Position numbers and translations under genes: made by a program. Shown here piece by piece: positions 25,008-33,447 of a stretch of DNA of 64,000 nt. Source of the stretch: Bacillota bacterium (lineage in GTDB: Bacteria > Bacillota > Negativicutes > Sporomusales > Sporomusaceae); assembly GCA_017889705.1 (NCBI GenBank), contig JAGGAB010000020.1, positions 111,118 through 175,117 on the forward strand, given 5' to 3'. The notes under the pieces were generated by a model. It worked only from the letters and a program-made list of their open reading frames with translations. It had not been told where the DNA came from and searched no databases. Each line of letters begins with the position of its first letter. The stretch's first letter is position 1.

Positions 25008-28000
25008 ATGGGCGATTTGATGAGACCTGTTCCCTTACTTAGTCTGATTGCGCGGATTTTCGAGGAATATGCGGCAGAACGCACTATTTTCGGCTATCCA
25101 GCCAGCCAGTTTTTTCATAAACAAAGCGACAAAACCTTTTCGCTGTTTGGTGAAACTATCGAGACAGCCGTAGGTCCGGCTGCCGGTCCTCATACCCAAT
25201 TAGCCCAGAATATTGCAGTCTCTTATCTGGCTGGTGCCCGCTTTATTGAGCTCAAAACCGTGCAAGAACATGAACCTCCTGTAGCTAAACCCTGTATTGA
25301 TGCCGACGATGAAGGTTTCAATACCGAGTGGTCAAGCGAATATACTGTAGAAAAAGCTTATGAAGAATATATCAAGGCCTGGGTGCTCTTACATGTCATT
25401 GAAGCGGTGTTAGGGCTTAGTAAAAGCGGCAAACGGTCTTTTATTTTTAATATGAGCGCTGGCTACAATCTGGAAGGTATTCAGTCGCCGCGCATGGACG
25501 CCTATTTGAACAATATGCTGGATGCCTCTGACCATCCGTATTTTAAGCAATGTCTGGCAGAAGTGGAACAACTCGTTGCAGATGGCAGCTTTCTGGTAGG
25601 TACAGGCTTGGAAGGCAAGCTGCCTGCGCTTCAGGGCTTAGCCAAACGCATTTCCGGCAAGGTCTGCCAGTCGATTACTCTGTCCACCATGCATGGTTGT
25701 CCACCGGCTGAAATTGAGCGAATCTGCAGATATTTGCTAACAGAAAAGAAAATCGATATGTATGTAAAACTGAACCCGACACTGCTTACTTATCAGGGAG
25801 TGCGTTCCATTCTTGACGCTACCGGCTTTGGCTATGTCGAACTGTCAGAAGAGGCCTTTGCCCATGATTTGCAGTATGCTGATGCCATCCCTATGCTGAC
25901 AAGGCTGAAAAAACTGGCTGGCGAGCAGGGGCGCTTCTTCGGAATTAAACTGACAAATACGTTGGGGGCGCTTAATTTTAAAGGCAAACTCCCTGGCGGT
26001 GAAATGTATATGTCAGGCAGGGCGTTATTTCCGCTATCAATTAACTTGGCTACCAAAATATCAGCAGAGTTCAAGGGACAAATGCCGATTTCATTTTCCG
26101 GCGGCATTAGTGAACATAACATACTGGCTGTTTTTGCAACAGGCATTAAACCAGTCACCCTGGCTACCGAAATGCTCAAACCAGGCGGTTATGCCCGTAT
26201 GGCAGCTATTGCCGCTAAACTGGAAAATGCTCCTGGCTGGGAACTGGCTGAAATTGATGTTGCCCAATTGCAAGCCTTGGCTGAAGAGTCGCTAACAGTT
26301 AATTATTCGCAGAAAGAGTTTCGTGGCAATGCCAAAGCCGTAATCGGAGCTACGCTGCCGCTCTTTGACTGTGCCGCCGCGCCCTGTAAAAGCGCATGCC
26401 CGATTAACCAGGATATTCCTGAATACATCCGGCTTACCGGGCAAAAACGTTATGCAGAGGCGCTGGCATTAATCTATGAAAAAAATGCGTTGCCAGGCAT
26501 TACCGGCACCATTTGTGACCATGCCTGTCAGTATCACTGTACCCGGCTGGATTATGAAGGCTGCGTACAAATCCGCGAAGTCAAGCGACTGGCTGCTCAA
26601 GAGGGCTGGAAAGAGTACCGCAAAAATTATATTTTGCCACAGGAAAAAAACGGCATAAAAGTGGCTGTTATGGGTGCAGGACCGGCTGGACTTGCCTCTG
26701 CCTATTTCCTGGCGCGTCAGGGCTTTAGCGTAACCGTGTATGAAACCCGGGAAAGTGCCGGCGGTACAGTGAAGCATGTTATTCCTAATTTCCGTATCAG
26801 CCGGGAAACTATTGAAAATGATATTGAATTTATCAAAGACCATGGTGTTAATTTTTACTTTGGCTCAAATCCTGACCTTACTCCCGAAGAACTCAAAGGC
26901 TTAGGCTACAAATATGTAATTGTTGCTGTAGGTGCCGGTGCGGAGAAACCGTTTACCCTTAAGGTTGAAGGCGGCAGGCAGCCACAAATCATGCCGGCGT
27001 TGAAATTCTTGGCGCAGTTTAACCAAGATGCATCTGCTCTGAATGTAGGCAAAAATGTTGTGACTATTGGTGCTGGCAATACGGCAATGGATGCCAGCCG
27101 TACGGCGCTGAAGCTCAGGGGTGTAGAGTCAAGTGTTATTGTGTATCGCCGTTCTATCAACGAAATGCCAGCAGACCGTGCTGAATATAATCTGGCTGTT
27201 GCCGATCAGGTCAAGGTTGATTTCCTGGTAAATCCGGAAAAAATCAATGACCAGGGTGAGCTTGTCTGTCAAGTTATGACACTTGGTAGTCCTGATGCCG
27301 GCGGACGCCGTCAGAGCGAACCTACCGGACAGTATAAAACCTTTAAAGTCGACACGGTGATCATTTCGATTGGTGAAGAGATCAATACTGGTTTGTTAAC
27401 AAAGCTGGGAATCACTACCCAAGGGCAGCTGGAAACCAATTTGGAGAATGTGTACTTAGCCGGCGATGCCCGCCAGGGCGCATCTTCTATTGTGAAATGT
27501 ATTGCCGATGGTCGTAAAGCCGCAGATGCTATTTGCCAAAAAGAACGAAAAGATTTTGCGGTTACTATAGAAAAGACTGGTAAAGCAGAGGAAGAGCAGG
27601 TTAAAGAAATTGCTGAAAGAAAGTTTGGTCTGAAAGCAGCCTCCAAGCTAACTTCTGAGGGGGCTGACAAAGTTCCGGCTGCAACCGGCGACAGAGAGGC
27701 CGACCGCTGTCTGGAGTGCAACTATGTTTGCAACAAATGTGTGGAAGTCTGCCCCAACCGCGCCAATTTGCCAATACAGGTCGGGGAGGGTTTTGCTAAC
27801 TACAACCAGATTATTCATTTGGATGCTTTCTGTAATGAGTGCGGCAATTGCGCAGGTTTCTGTCCGTGGGAAGGCCGGCCGTTTACCGATAAATTTACGG
27901 TCTTTAGCAGACGGGACGATTTTGAACACAGCCAAAACAGCGGTTTTCTGGTAGAAGGAGCAAGCGTTGTTATTCGTGTTAACGGTGAGGTTACAACGCA

Positions 28001-28118
28001 GCAGTTGAACAATGGCTGTCTTAAAGCTGAGGGTAGCTCAGTATTTAATCAGGCTGCTGCGGTATTTAATTACCTGTATGTTAATAGGCCGGCGCTTTTT
28101 GGCCAGGTAGAAGAGTAA
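25008..28118 (+). CDS. ygfK: YgfK, Fe-S/FAD oxidoreductase ('putative selenate reductase subunit')
   Basis: 1036 residues, multi-domain. The first ~420 residues resemble a dihydroorotate-dehydrogenase-type barrel (ETAVGPAAGPHTQLAQNI). The middle is a glutamate-synthase-small-subunit-like module: a Cys-rich segment (CAAAPCKSACPINQDIPEYI), a dinucleotide fold (VAVMGAGPAGLASAYFLARQ) and a second one (VVTIGAGNTAMDASRTALKL). The C-terminus has Fe-S Cys motifs (CLECNYVCNKCVEVCP; CNECGNCAGFCPW). YgfK is required for anaerobic urate degradation in enteric bacteria and probably reduces a purine intermediate. The 'selenate' name is historical. Confidence 0.93.
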   Translation: MGDLMRPVPLLSLIARIFEEYAAERTIFGYPASQFFHKQSDKTFSLFGETIETAVGPAAGPHTQLAQNIAVSYLAGARFIELKTVQEHEPPVAKPCIDADDEGFNTEWSSEYTVEKAYEEYIKAWVLLHVIEAVLGLSKSGKRSFIFNMSAGYNLEGIQSPRMDAYLNNMLDASDHPYFKQCLAEVEQLVADGSFLVGTGLEGKLPALQGLAKRISGKVCQSITLSTMHGCPPAEIERICRYLLTEKKIDMYVKLNPTLLTYQGVRSILDATGFGYVELSEEAFAHDLQYADAIPMLTRLKKLAGEQGRFFGIKLTNTLGALNFKGKLPGGEMYMSGRALFPLSINLATKISAEFKGQMPISFSGGISEHNILAVFATGIKPVTLATEMLKPGGYARMAAIAAKLENAPGWELAEIDVAQLQALAEESLTVNYSQKEFRGNAKAVIGATLPLFDCAAAPCKSACPINQDIPEYIRLTGQKRYAEALALIYEKNALPGITGTICDHACQYHCTRLDYEGCVQIREVKRLAAQEGWKEYRKNYILPQEKNGIKVAVMGAGPAGLASAYFLARQGFSVTVYETRESAGGTVKHVIPNFRISRETIENDIEFIKDHGVNFYFGSNPDLTPEELKGLGYKYVIVAVGAGAEKPFTLKVEGGRQPQIMPALKFLAQFNQDASALNVGKNVVTIGAGNTAMDASRTALKLRGVESSVIVYRRSINEMPADRAEYNLAVADQVKVDFLVNPEKINDQGELVCQVMTLGSPDAGGRRQSEPTGQYKTFKVDTVIISIGEEINTGLLTKLGITTQGQLETNLENVYLAGDARQGASSIVKCIADGRKAADAICQKERKDFAVTIEKTGKAEEEQVKEIAERKFGLKAASKLTSEGADKVPAATGDREADRCLECNYVCNKCVEVCPNRANLPIQVGEGFANYNQIIHLDAFCNECGNCAGFCPWEGRPFTDKFTVFSRRDDFEHSQNSGFLVEGASVVIRVNGEVTTQQLNNGCLKAEGSSVFNQAAAVFNYLYVNRPALFGQVEE

Positions 28119-28131
28119 GGGGGGGACAAGT

Positions 28132-29460
28132 GTGATCATATTGAAAAATGCGACTGTGGTTGAGTTTCAGCCGCCTGCTGTGCAAGAAGGCGTGGATATT
28201 GTGATTGACGGCAGTAAAATAATAGCTGTCGGCGCAGGTATTGCTGCCAGCTATCAGGCTGAACGTGTGCTGGATATGCGGGGCAAGCTGGTTATGCCAG
28301 GCATTGTCTGTAGTCACAATCATTTCTATTCCGGTTTGGCGCGTGGGATCACTGCCAATATCGCCCCTAGCCCTGACTTTATTTCGGTACTGAAGAACCT
28401 CTGGTGGCGTCTGGACATGGCGATTGATGAAGAAATCCTCTACTATAGCGGTCTGGTATGTTCGCTGGAAGCTATTCGCTGCGGCACAACTGCAGTTATT
28501 GATCATCATGCATCACCGGCATTTATCAAAGGCTCGCTCAAAACACTCAAACAAGCTTTCGAAGAAACTGGCCTGCGCGGAATTACCTGTTATGAGACTA
28601 CCGACCGCAATCAAGGTTTACGTGAGATTGAAGCCGGGATTCAAGAAAATGTTGATTTTGCCAAGCTGTGTGAGAGCGATAAGCAGGCTGCAAATGGCGA
28701 GCATTTGGTTGAGGCCATGATTGGCGGACATGCGCCTGTTACTATGCCAGATGATGCCCTTAAGCTGATGGCTGCTGCCGTCCGTGAAACAGGCCGAGGG
28801 ATACATGTGCATGTGGCTGAAGATCGCTATGATGTGGCCCACAGCCACCATATGTACGGCAAAGATGTTATAGTCCGGCTCAATGATTACAAATTGATAA
28901 ACGACAAGGCGCTTTTGGTGCATGGCGTATATTTGTCAGACGCGGATATTGAGATTATCAATGGAAAAGGTGCGTTTCTTGCACATAATGCCCGTTCCAA
29001 TATGAATAACAATGTCGGGTACAACAGTAAACTGCCGCTGTACCACAATTTGGTGCTGGGAACTGACGGTATGGGCAGTGACATGTGGGAAGAACTGAAA
29101 TTTGCCTATTTCAAACATAAAGATACCGGCGGACCGATGTGGCCTGACAGTTATCTGCAGTTTTTGTACAATGGCAATAAACTTTTGGAACGTTATTTTG
29201 CCGCCGATTTCGGCCGGGTAGCTCCTGGCTACAAGGCTGATTTGACGGTGCTTGAGTATCAGTCACCCACGCCGCTTGTGGCTGGTAATATTGGCGGTCA
29301 CATTGCCTTTGGCATGGATTCGCGTGATGTGGTTACTGTTATTATCAATGGCAAGGTGGTACTGGAAAACAGACAGTTTGCTTTTGATGTTGCCCCTATT
29401 TATGAGAACGCCCGCAAGGCCGCACAGCGGTTGTGGGACCATATGGATAGCCTGCCGTAA
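28132..29460 (+). CDS. ssnA: SsnA family aminohydrolase
   Basis: 442 residues. Amidohydrolase barrel with metal-binding VCSHNHFYSGLARG (HNH in place of HxH), a conserved His in GHAPVT, HVAEDRYDV, and an Asp in LGTDGMGSDMWEELKFAYFK. SsnA proteins belong to the selenium/purine cluster and probably deaminate or ring-open a purine-derived intermediate. GTG start with GGGGGGG upstream, 13 nt after ygfK. Last gene of block 1; a hairpin terminator follows. Confidence 0.92.
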   Translation: MIILKNATVVEFQPPAVQEGVDIVIDGSKIIAVGAGIAASYQAERVLDMRGKLVMPGIVCSHNHFYSGLARGITANIAPSPDFISVLKNLWWRLDMAIDEEILYYSGLVCSLEAIRCGTTAVIDHHASPAFIKGSLKTLKQAFEETGLRGITCYETTDRNQGLREIEAGIQENVDFAKLCESDKQAANGEHLVEAMIGGHAPVTMPDDALKLMAAAVRETGRGIHVHVAEDRYDVAHSHHMYGKDVIVRLNDYKLINDKALLVHGVYLSDADIEIINGKGAFLAHNARSNMNNNVGYNSKLPLYHNLVLGTDGMGSDMWEELKFAYFKHKDTGGPMWPDSYLQFLYNGNKLLERYFAADFGRVAPGYKADLTVLEYQSPTPLVAGNIGGHIAFGMDSRDVVTVIINGKVVLENRQFAFDVAPIYENARKAAQRLWDHMDSLP

Positions 29461-29521
29461 GCGCAGAATGTAGGAAGGCTGGTTGGGCAAATAGAGTTCG
29501 TATGTTTTAAAAAAACATAGC

Positions 29522-29557
29522 AGCAGTGAGTTGGTGGTTTCCGGCTCACTGCTTTCT
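29522..29557 (+). terminator. Rho-independent terminator after ssnA
   Basis: AGCAGTGAG pairs exactly with CTCACTGCT, followed by TTCTT. Ends block 1. Confidence 0.8.
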
Positions 29558-29582
29558 TATGGTAAGGCTTTATTCGATGATC

Positions 29583-29624
29583 GACTAAGATTCAGGTGGG
29601 ATCAAAACCCATCTGAATCAAGTC
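29583..29624. repeat. Type-1 dispersed palindrome, copy 2
   Basis: GACTAAGATTCAGGTGGG and CCCATCTGAATCAAGTC arms around ATCAAAA, followed by TCCATTTAT. It follows directly behind the ssnA terminator. A weak TTATC-containing half-dyad (29630) abuts it. Confidence 0.8.
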
Positions 29625-29771
29625 TCCATTTATCATTTTAAAAAAAATGAGAGTAAATGGCAATGACCGCAAAAATAGGAAAGGGAAAAAGAAAAAACAG
29701 GCGAATTTGTATTGATAAGCAATATAACGGTTAATTCAAGTGTTATATAAATCAGTAGAGGCAAGAGGAAT

Positions 29772-31523
29772 ATGAAAAAATCGATTTTGCAGGAAATTCA
29801 AGAGGCGGTTATTCAATATGCCAAGATTATCGCGCATGTTATTCGAGTTGACGTGGAAATTGTCGATACGAATTTATTTCGCATTGCCGGTACAGGTATC
29901 TATGATACCCAGATTAATGAAGACATGTCCCGAGAGGGATTTGTCTATAAACATGTGCTGGCAACCGGGAAATCTCAGTTTATTGAAGAACCGGGAAAAC
30001 ACGAACTTTGCCGTATCTGTCCCAAGCAGGGGTGCTGTGATGAAAAACTCGAGTTATGTACGCCGATCGTTTTGGGAGAAGAGATAATCGGCGTTATTGG
30101 CTTGATTTGTTTTGATGAAATACAAAAGCAACAACTGCTGCAGGACTTGAATTTTTATCAGTTGTTTTTAGCACAGATTGCTGACTTTATCAGCGTGAAA
30201 GCCTATGAACGCCAGGAAAGTGAGCGCAACCGGCGCATGATGGAGGTGCTGCTGCAGGTTATTGACAATGTGGATAAAGGCGTTTTGGTGCTTGATGCCA
30301 GCAGCAAAATTATCCAGATTAATGACAGTGCCCGTAAACAGCTGCATCTCACCGATGACTGCAAAGATAAGCCGATTTCCATTGTTGCCACCAGCGATTC
30401 TATGCTTGGGGTAGAAGAATATAAGGTGGTTATTGATAATAACACCTATTTTCTGATGGGCAATGTATTGGCGGTCTCATCAGGGCTGGCTGCTTATGAC
30501 CGGATTTTTATTTTTGATGAAATGAAGAATGTAAAGTCAGGTATCTATGATTTAACCAAAGTGGCAATCCCGGTCACCTTAGACAATATTGTTGGTTGCT
30601 CAACGGTAACCCAGCAATTGAAAGGCCGGCTGACGAAAATTGCCGACTCCAATTCCACTGTGCTGATAACCGGAGAAAGTGGTACAGGCAAGGAGGTTGT
30701 CGCCAGAGCTATTCATGCTGTGGGAAACCGCAGTGACCGTCCGTTTATTGCCATTAACTGTGCCGCTATTCCTGATACGTTGCTGGAAAGTGAATTGTTT
30801 GGTTATGTAAAAGGCGCATTTACCGGTGCTGATCCCCGGGGAAAAATCGGTAAATTTGAATTGGCCAATCGCGGGGTTATCTTTTTAGATGAAATTGGCG
30901 ACATGCCGCTTTATTTACAGGCCAAGCTGCTGCGGGTGCTGCAGGAACGCAAACTAGTGCGTATTGGCTCAAATCAGCTGCTCTCTTTAGATGTACGGGT
31001 TATTGCCGCTACTAATAAAGATTTGAAGGAACTTATCAAAGAAAAGAAATTCAGGGAAGATCTATATTACCGGTTAAATGTAATTCCTCTTGAGGTGCCG
31101 CCGCTGCGTAACCGTGCGGAAGATATTAAGCCGCTGGTGGATTCTATGATGGATAAATATGGCGGCTTGTTCAGTAAAAAAATTCAGGGTATTGATCGTG
31201 AGACCATGACACTATTAAAGCAATATAGTTGGCCGGGTAATATTCGGGAACTGGAAAATACCATTGAATTTATGATTAATATGGCAGATGAGAACGGCAG
31301 ATTGACCTTGGATACTCTGCCACGCAGCTTTTTTGAAAGTCAGACAGTCCCAACTAATGAACGGCAGTCAAATGATTTTAAATCACTGCGGCAGGTAGAG
31401 CAGGAACATATCTTGCAGGTTTTGCGGCAATTTGAAGATACCACCCAGGGAAAAATGGCGGCTGCCAGACAGTTGGGAATCGGTATTGCCACGTTGTATC
31501 GTAAGCTGCATGAAATTCAATAG
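29772..31523 (+). CDS. ygeV: Sigma54-dependent enhancer-binding activator of purine/urate genes (YgeV-like)
   Basis: 583 residues. An N-terminal sensory region contains a Cys cluster (C80, C83, C88, C89, C96), then a PAS-like segment (about 160-250). The AAA+ domain has Walker A GESGTGKE (301-308), the sigma54-contact motif GAFTGA (348-353) and Walker B VIFLDE (369-374). A Fis-type helix-turn-helix is at the end (AARQLGIGIATLYRKLHEIQ). It sits between two blocks that each begin with a sigma54 promoter and paired dyads, so it very probably activates both. The enterobacterial ygeV lies beside ygeWXY in the same way. The inducer may be urate, xanthine or a reduced intermediate. Confidence 0.88.
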   Translation: MKKSILQEIQEAVIQYAKIIAHVIRVDVEIVDTNLFRIAGTGIYDTQINEDMSREGFVYKHVLATGKSQFIEEPGKHELCRICPKQGCCDEKLELCTPIVLGEEIIGVIGLICFDEIQKQQLLQDLNFYQLFLAQIADFISVKAYERQESERNRRMMEVLLQVIDNVDKGVLVLDASSKIIQINDSARKQLHLTDDCKDKPISIVATSDSMLGVEEYKVVIDNNTYFLMGNVLAVSSGLAAYDRIFIFDEMKNVKSGIYDLTKVAIPVTLDNIVGCSTVTQQLKGRLTKIADSNSTVLITGESGTGKEVVARAIHAVGNRSDRPFIAINCAAIPDTLLESELFGYVKGAFTGADPRGKIGKFELANRGVIFLDEIGDMPLYLQAKLLRVLQERKLVRIGSNQLLSLDVRVIAATNKDLKELIKEKKFREDLYYRLNVIPLEVPPLRNRAEDIKPLVDSMMDKYGGLFSKKIQGIDRETMTLLKQYSWPGNIRELENTIEFMINMADENGRLTLDTLPRSFFESQTVPTNERQSNDFKSLRQVEQEHILQVLRQFEDTTQGKMAAARQLGIGIATLYRKLHEIQ

Positions 31524-31606
31524 ACAAAATAATAGAGCGAGTATATACATTCTTTCTGGTTTATTGCATGGCAAGAGTTAGGAAGAATGTATTTTTTACA
31601 GGCGTT

Positions 31607-31621
31607 ATATCATTTTGATAA
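31607..31621. promoter_or_regulatory. Single activator dyad
   Basis: ATATCATTTTGATAA, one mismatch from TTATC-N5-GATAA. About 330 nt before the -24 box, it may be an auxiliary enhancer site or part of the ygeV terminator region. Confidence 0.4.
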
Positions 31622-31720
31622 AAAACAAGTAAATAGTGAGGGCGAAAGCGGGAACAGATGACGAAATAAGTAATACTCCTTGCGGGCACAGGCACGCTGC
31701 TTAAGTCTTTGATAAATTAA

Positions 31721-31761
31721 GTTAAGATTCAGGAAGAGTTAAAACTCCATCTGAATTAGTC
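31721..31761. repeat. Type-1 dispersed palindrome, copy 3
   Basis: GTTAAGATTCAGGAAGAGT and ACTCCATCTGAATTAGTC arms, with the outermost GACT changed to GTTA. Followed by TCATTTATC, whose end forms the start of the activator dyad at 31766. Confidence 0.7.
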
Positions 31762-31765
31762 TCAT

Positions 31766-31798
31766 TTATCAAAATGAAAAAAAATATCACTTTGATAA
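31766..31798. promoter_or_regulatory. Upstream activator site of block 2 (paired dyads)
   Basis: TTATCAAAATGAAAA (31766-31780) and ATATCACTTTGATAA (31784-31798) are variant copies of the dyads found before ygeX. The pair spacing is 18 nt (17 before ygeX), and the second copy ends 151 nt before the -24 box (150 before ygeX). Confidence 0.6.
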
Positions 31799-31949
31799 AA
31801 ACAGTCATAAGGTTTTGAAAACAATTAATAGTCGCCGGGATTTTTCGCAGAGAAAATAACTATGCTGAAGACGGTGCTAGGTAGTGTACGTGGTACATAT
31901 ACTTTGTTTTGCAAAATAGGCATATCCTTTTTAACTTAAATAGAAAATT

Positions 31950-31965
31950 TTGGCATGGTTTATGC
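31950..31965 (+). promoter_or_regulatory. Sigma54 (-24/-12) promoter of block 2
   Basis: TTGGCATGGTTTATGC keeps the invariant GG and GC of the sigma54 consensus at the correct 10-nt spacing, with T for C in the -24 box and A for T in the -12 box. It lies 100 nt before the first gene of block 2. Confidence 0.75.
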
Positions 31966-32064
31966 GAAAGTAATCTATACGAGAAAACTATAACGAGGTC
32001 GTAGCCTGCATGTTGGAAGGCCAAGATATGCTGGAAAGCTTATCGGGGGAGGGAGAAAGATCCT

Positions 32065-33447
32065 ATGACAACCATGCTGATAAAAAATGCCAAAGCAATT
32101 GTTACACTGGATGAACAGGATCGGGTATTGGCAAATCAAAATATCTTTATTCGCGATAATCAGATTGAATATATCGGAATAGATAGTTCGGCAGCAGATG
32201 AAGTCATTGATGCTGCAGGCATGTTTGTGTATCCGGGTCTGATTAACACTCATCACCACTTATACCAGACCTTTACCCGGAATTTGCCGCAGGTGCAGAA
32301 TATGGAGCTGTTTCCCTGGCTATGTACGTTATATGAAATATGGCGGGGCTTGACTCCCGAAATTGTTTATTATAGTGCGATGGTGGGCATGGGTGAGCTT
32401 ATGAAATATGGCTGCACCACTTGCTTTGACCATCATTATGTTTTTCCAAAGCTCAACTCAGAGCAGTTTATTGACAGGCAATTTGCGGCAGCAGAGGAGC
32501 TAGGAATACGGTTTCATGCTTCGCGCGGTAGTATGTCCCGCGGCAAGAGCAGCGGTGGATTGCCGCCTGATGAGCTGGTTCAGAGTGTGGATGAAATTTT
32601 AAAAGACAGTGAACGTTTAATAAATGAATACCACGATGACAGCCGTTACTCTATGCGGCAGGTCGTATTGGCTCCCTGTTCGCCGTTTAGCGTAACCGGA
32701 GACCTAATGAAGGAAACGGCAAAACTAGCCAGGGAGAAAAAGGTGCGGCTGCATACTCATTTGGCAGAAACCAAGGATGAAGAGGAGTATTGCCTGGAAA
32801 AGTTTAAGCTTAGGCCGTTGGCGTATATGGAAAGCCTGGATTGGGTAGGTGCTGATGTCTGGTATGCGCATGGCATTCACTTTAATGAAACGGAATTGCA
32901 ACTGCTGGCTGCTACGAAAACCGGTGTGGCTCATTGCCCGGTTTCCAACCAAAAGCTGTCTTCCGGGATTGCGCAAATTCCTCGGATGCTGGAGCTGGGA
33001 GTACCGGTAGGACTGGCAGTGGATGGTAGTGCCAGCAATGACGGTTCCAATCTGTTGGGAGAAATTCGTACCGCTTTTTTGCTGCATAGATTAAACTCAA
33101 GTACGCAGGCACCCACCGGCTATGATATTTTGAAGCTGGCTACTAAAGGCAGTGCCGCTATTTTAGGCCGCGCCGATATTGGCAGTCTGGAAACAGGCAA
33201 AGCCGCAGATTTATTTATGATAAAAACTGATGGACTGGAGTATGTAGGGGCGCAGTTTGATCCCAAGTCGCTGCTCGGGACAGTAGGCGTATTTCGGCCT
33301 GTTGCGTATACCATTATCAATGGAAAAGTGGTTGTGAGGGACGGCAAGCTTTGCCATATTGATGAAGAAAAAGTTGCTGCCGAAGCTAATAGCTTGGTAA
33401 ATAAACTCATTTCATCCGGAAAGGAGCGAAATAATGAGTGTAGGTAA
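32065..33447 (+). CDS. Purine amidohydrolase (8-oxoguanine/guanine deaminase-like)
   Basis: 460 residues. Metal ligands: INTHHHLYQTFTRNLP (HxH), then LHTHLAETKDE (His and Glu), YAHGIHFNETE (His), and VDGSASNDGSNLLGE (Asp). The HHHLYQ...NLPQVQNMELFPWL pattern is typical of 8-oxoguanine deaminases and related chlorohydrolases (AtzA/TrzN relatives). Deamination of 8-oxoguanine gives urate and that of guanine gives xanthine; both would feed this cluster. First gene of block 2, behind the sigma54 promoter; its last 14 nt overlap xdhA. Exact substrate uncertain. Confidence 0.88.
   Translation: MTTMLIKNAKAIVTLDEQDRVLANQNIFIRDNQIEYIGIDSSAADEVIDAAGMFVYPGLINTHHHLYQTFTRNLPQVQNMELFPWLCTLYEIWRGLTPEIVYYSAMVGMGELMKYGCTTCFDHHYVFPKLNSEQFIDRQFAAAEELGIRFHASRGSMSRGKSSGGLPPDELVQSVDEILKDSERLINEYHDDSRYSMRQVVLAPCSPFSVTGDLMKETAKLAREKKVRLHTHLAETKDEEEYCLEKFKLRPLAYMESLDWVGADVWYAHGIHFNETELQLLAATKTGVAHCPVSNQKLSSGIAQIPRMLELGVPVGLAVDGSASNDGSNLLGEIRTAFLLHRLNSSTQAPTGYDILKLATKGSAAILGRADIGSLETGKAADLFMIKTDGLEYVGAQFDPKSLLGTVGVFRPVAYTIINGKVVVRDGKLCHIDEEKVAAEANSLVNKLISSGKERNNECR

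Larger units (their letters stand above)
31524..32064. other. Control region of block 2
   Basis: 541 nt without a gene. It holds a single TTATC-type dyad (31607), a dispersed palindrome (31721), paired dyads (31766-31798) and a sigma54 promoter (31950). All are listed separately. Confidence 0.65.
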
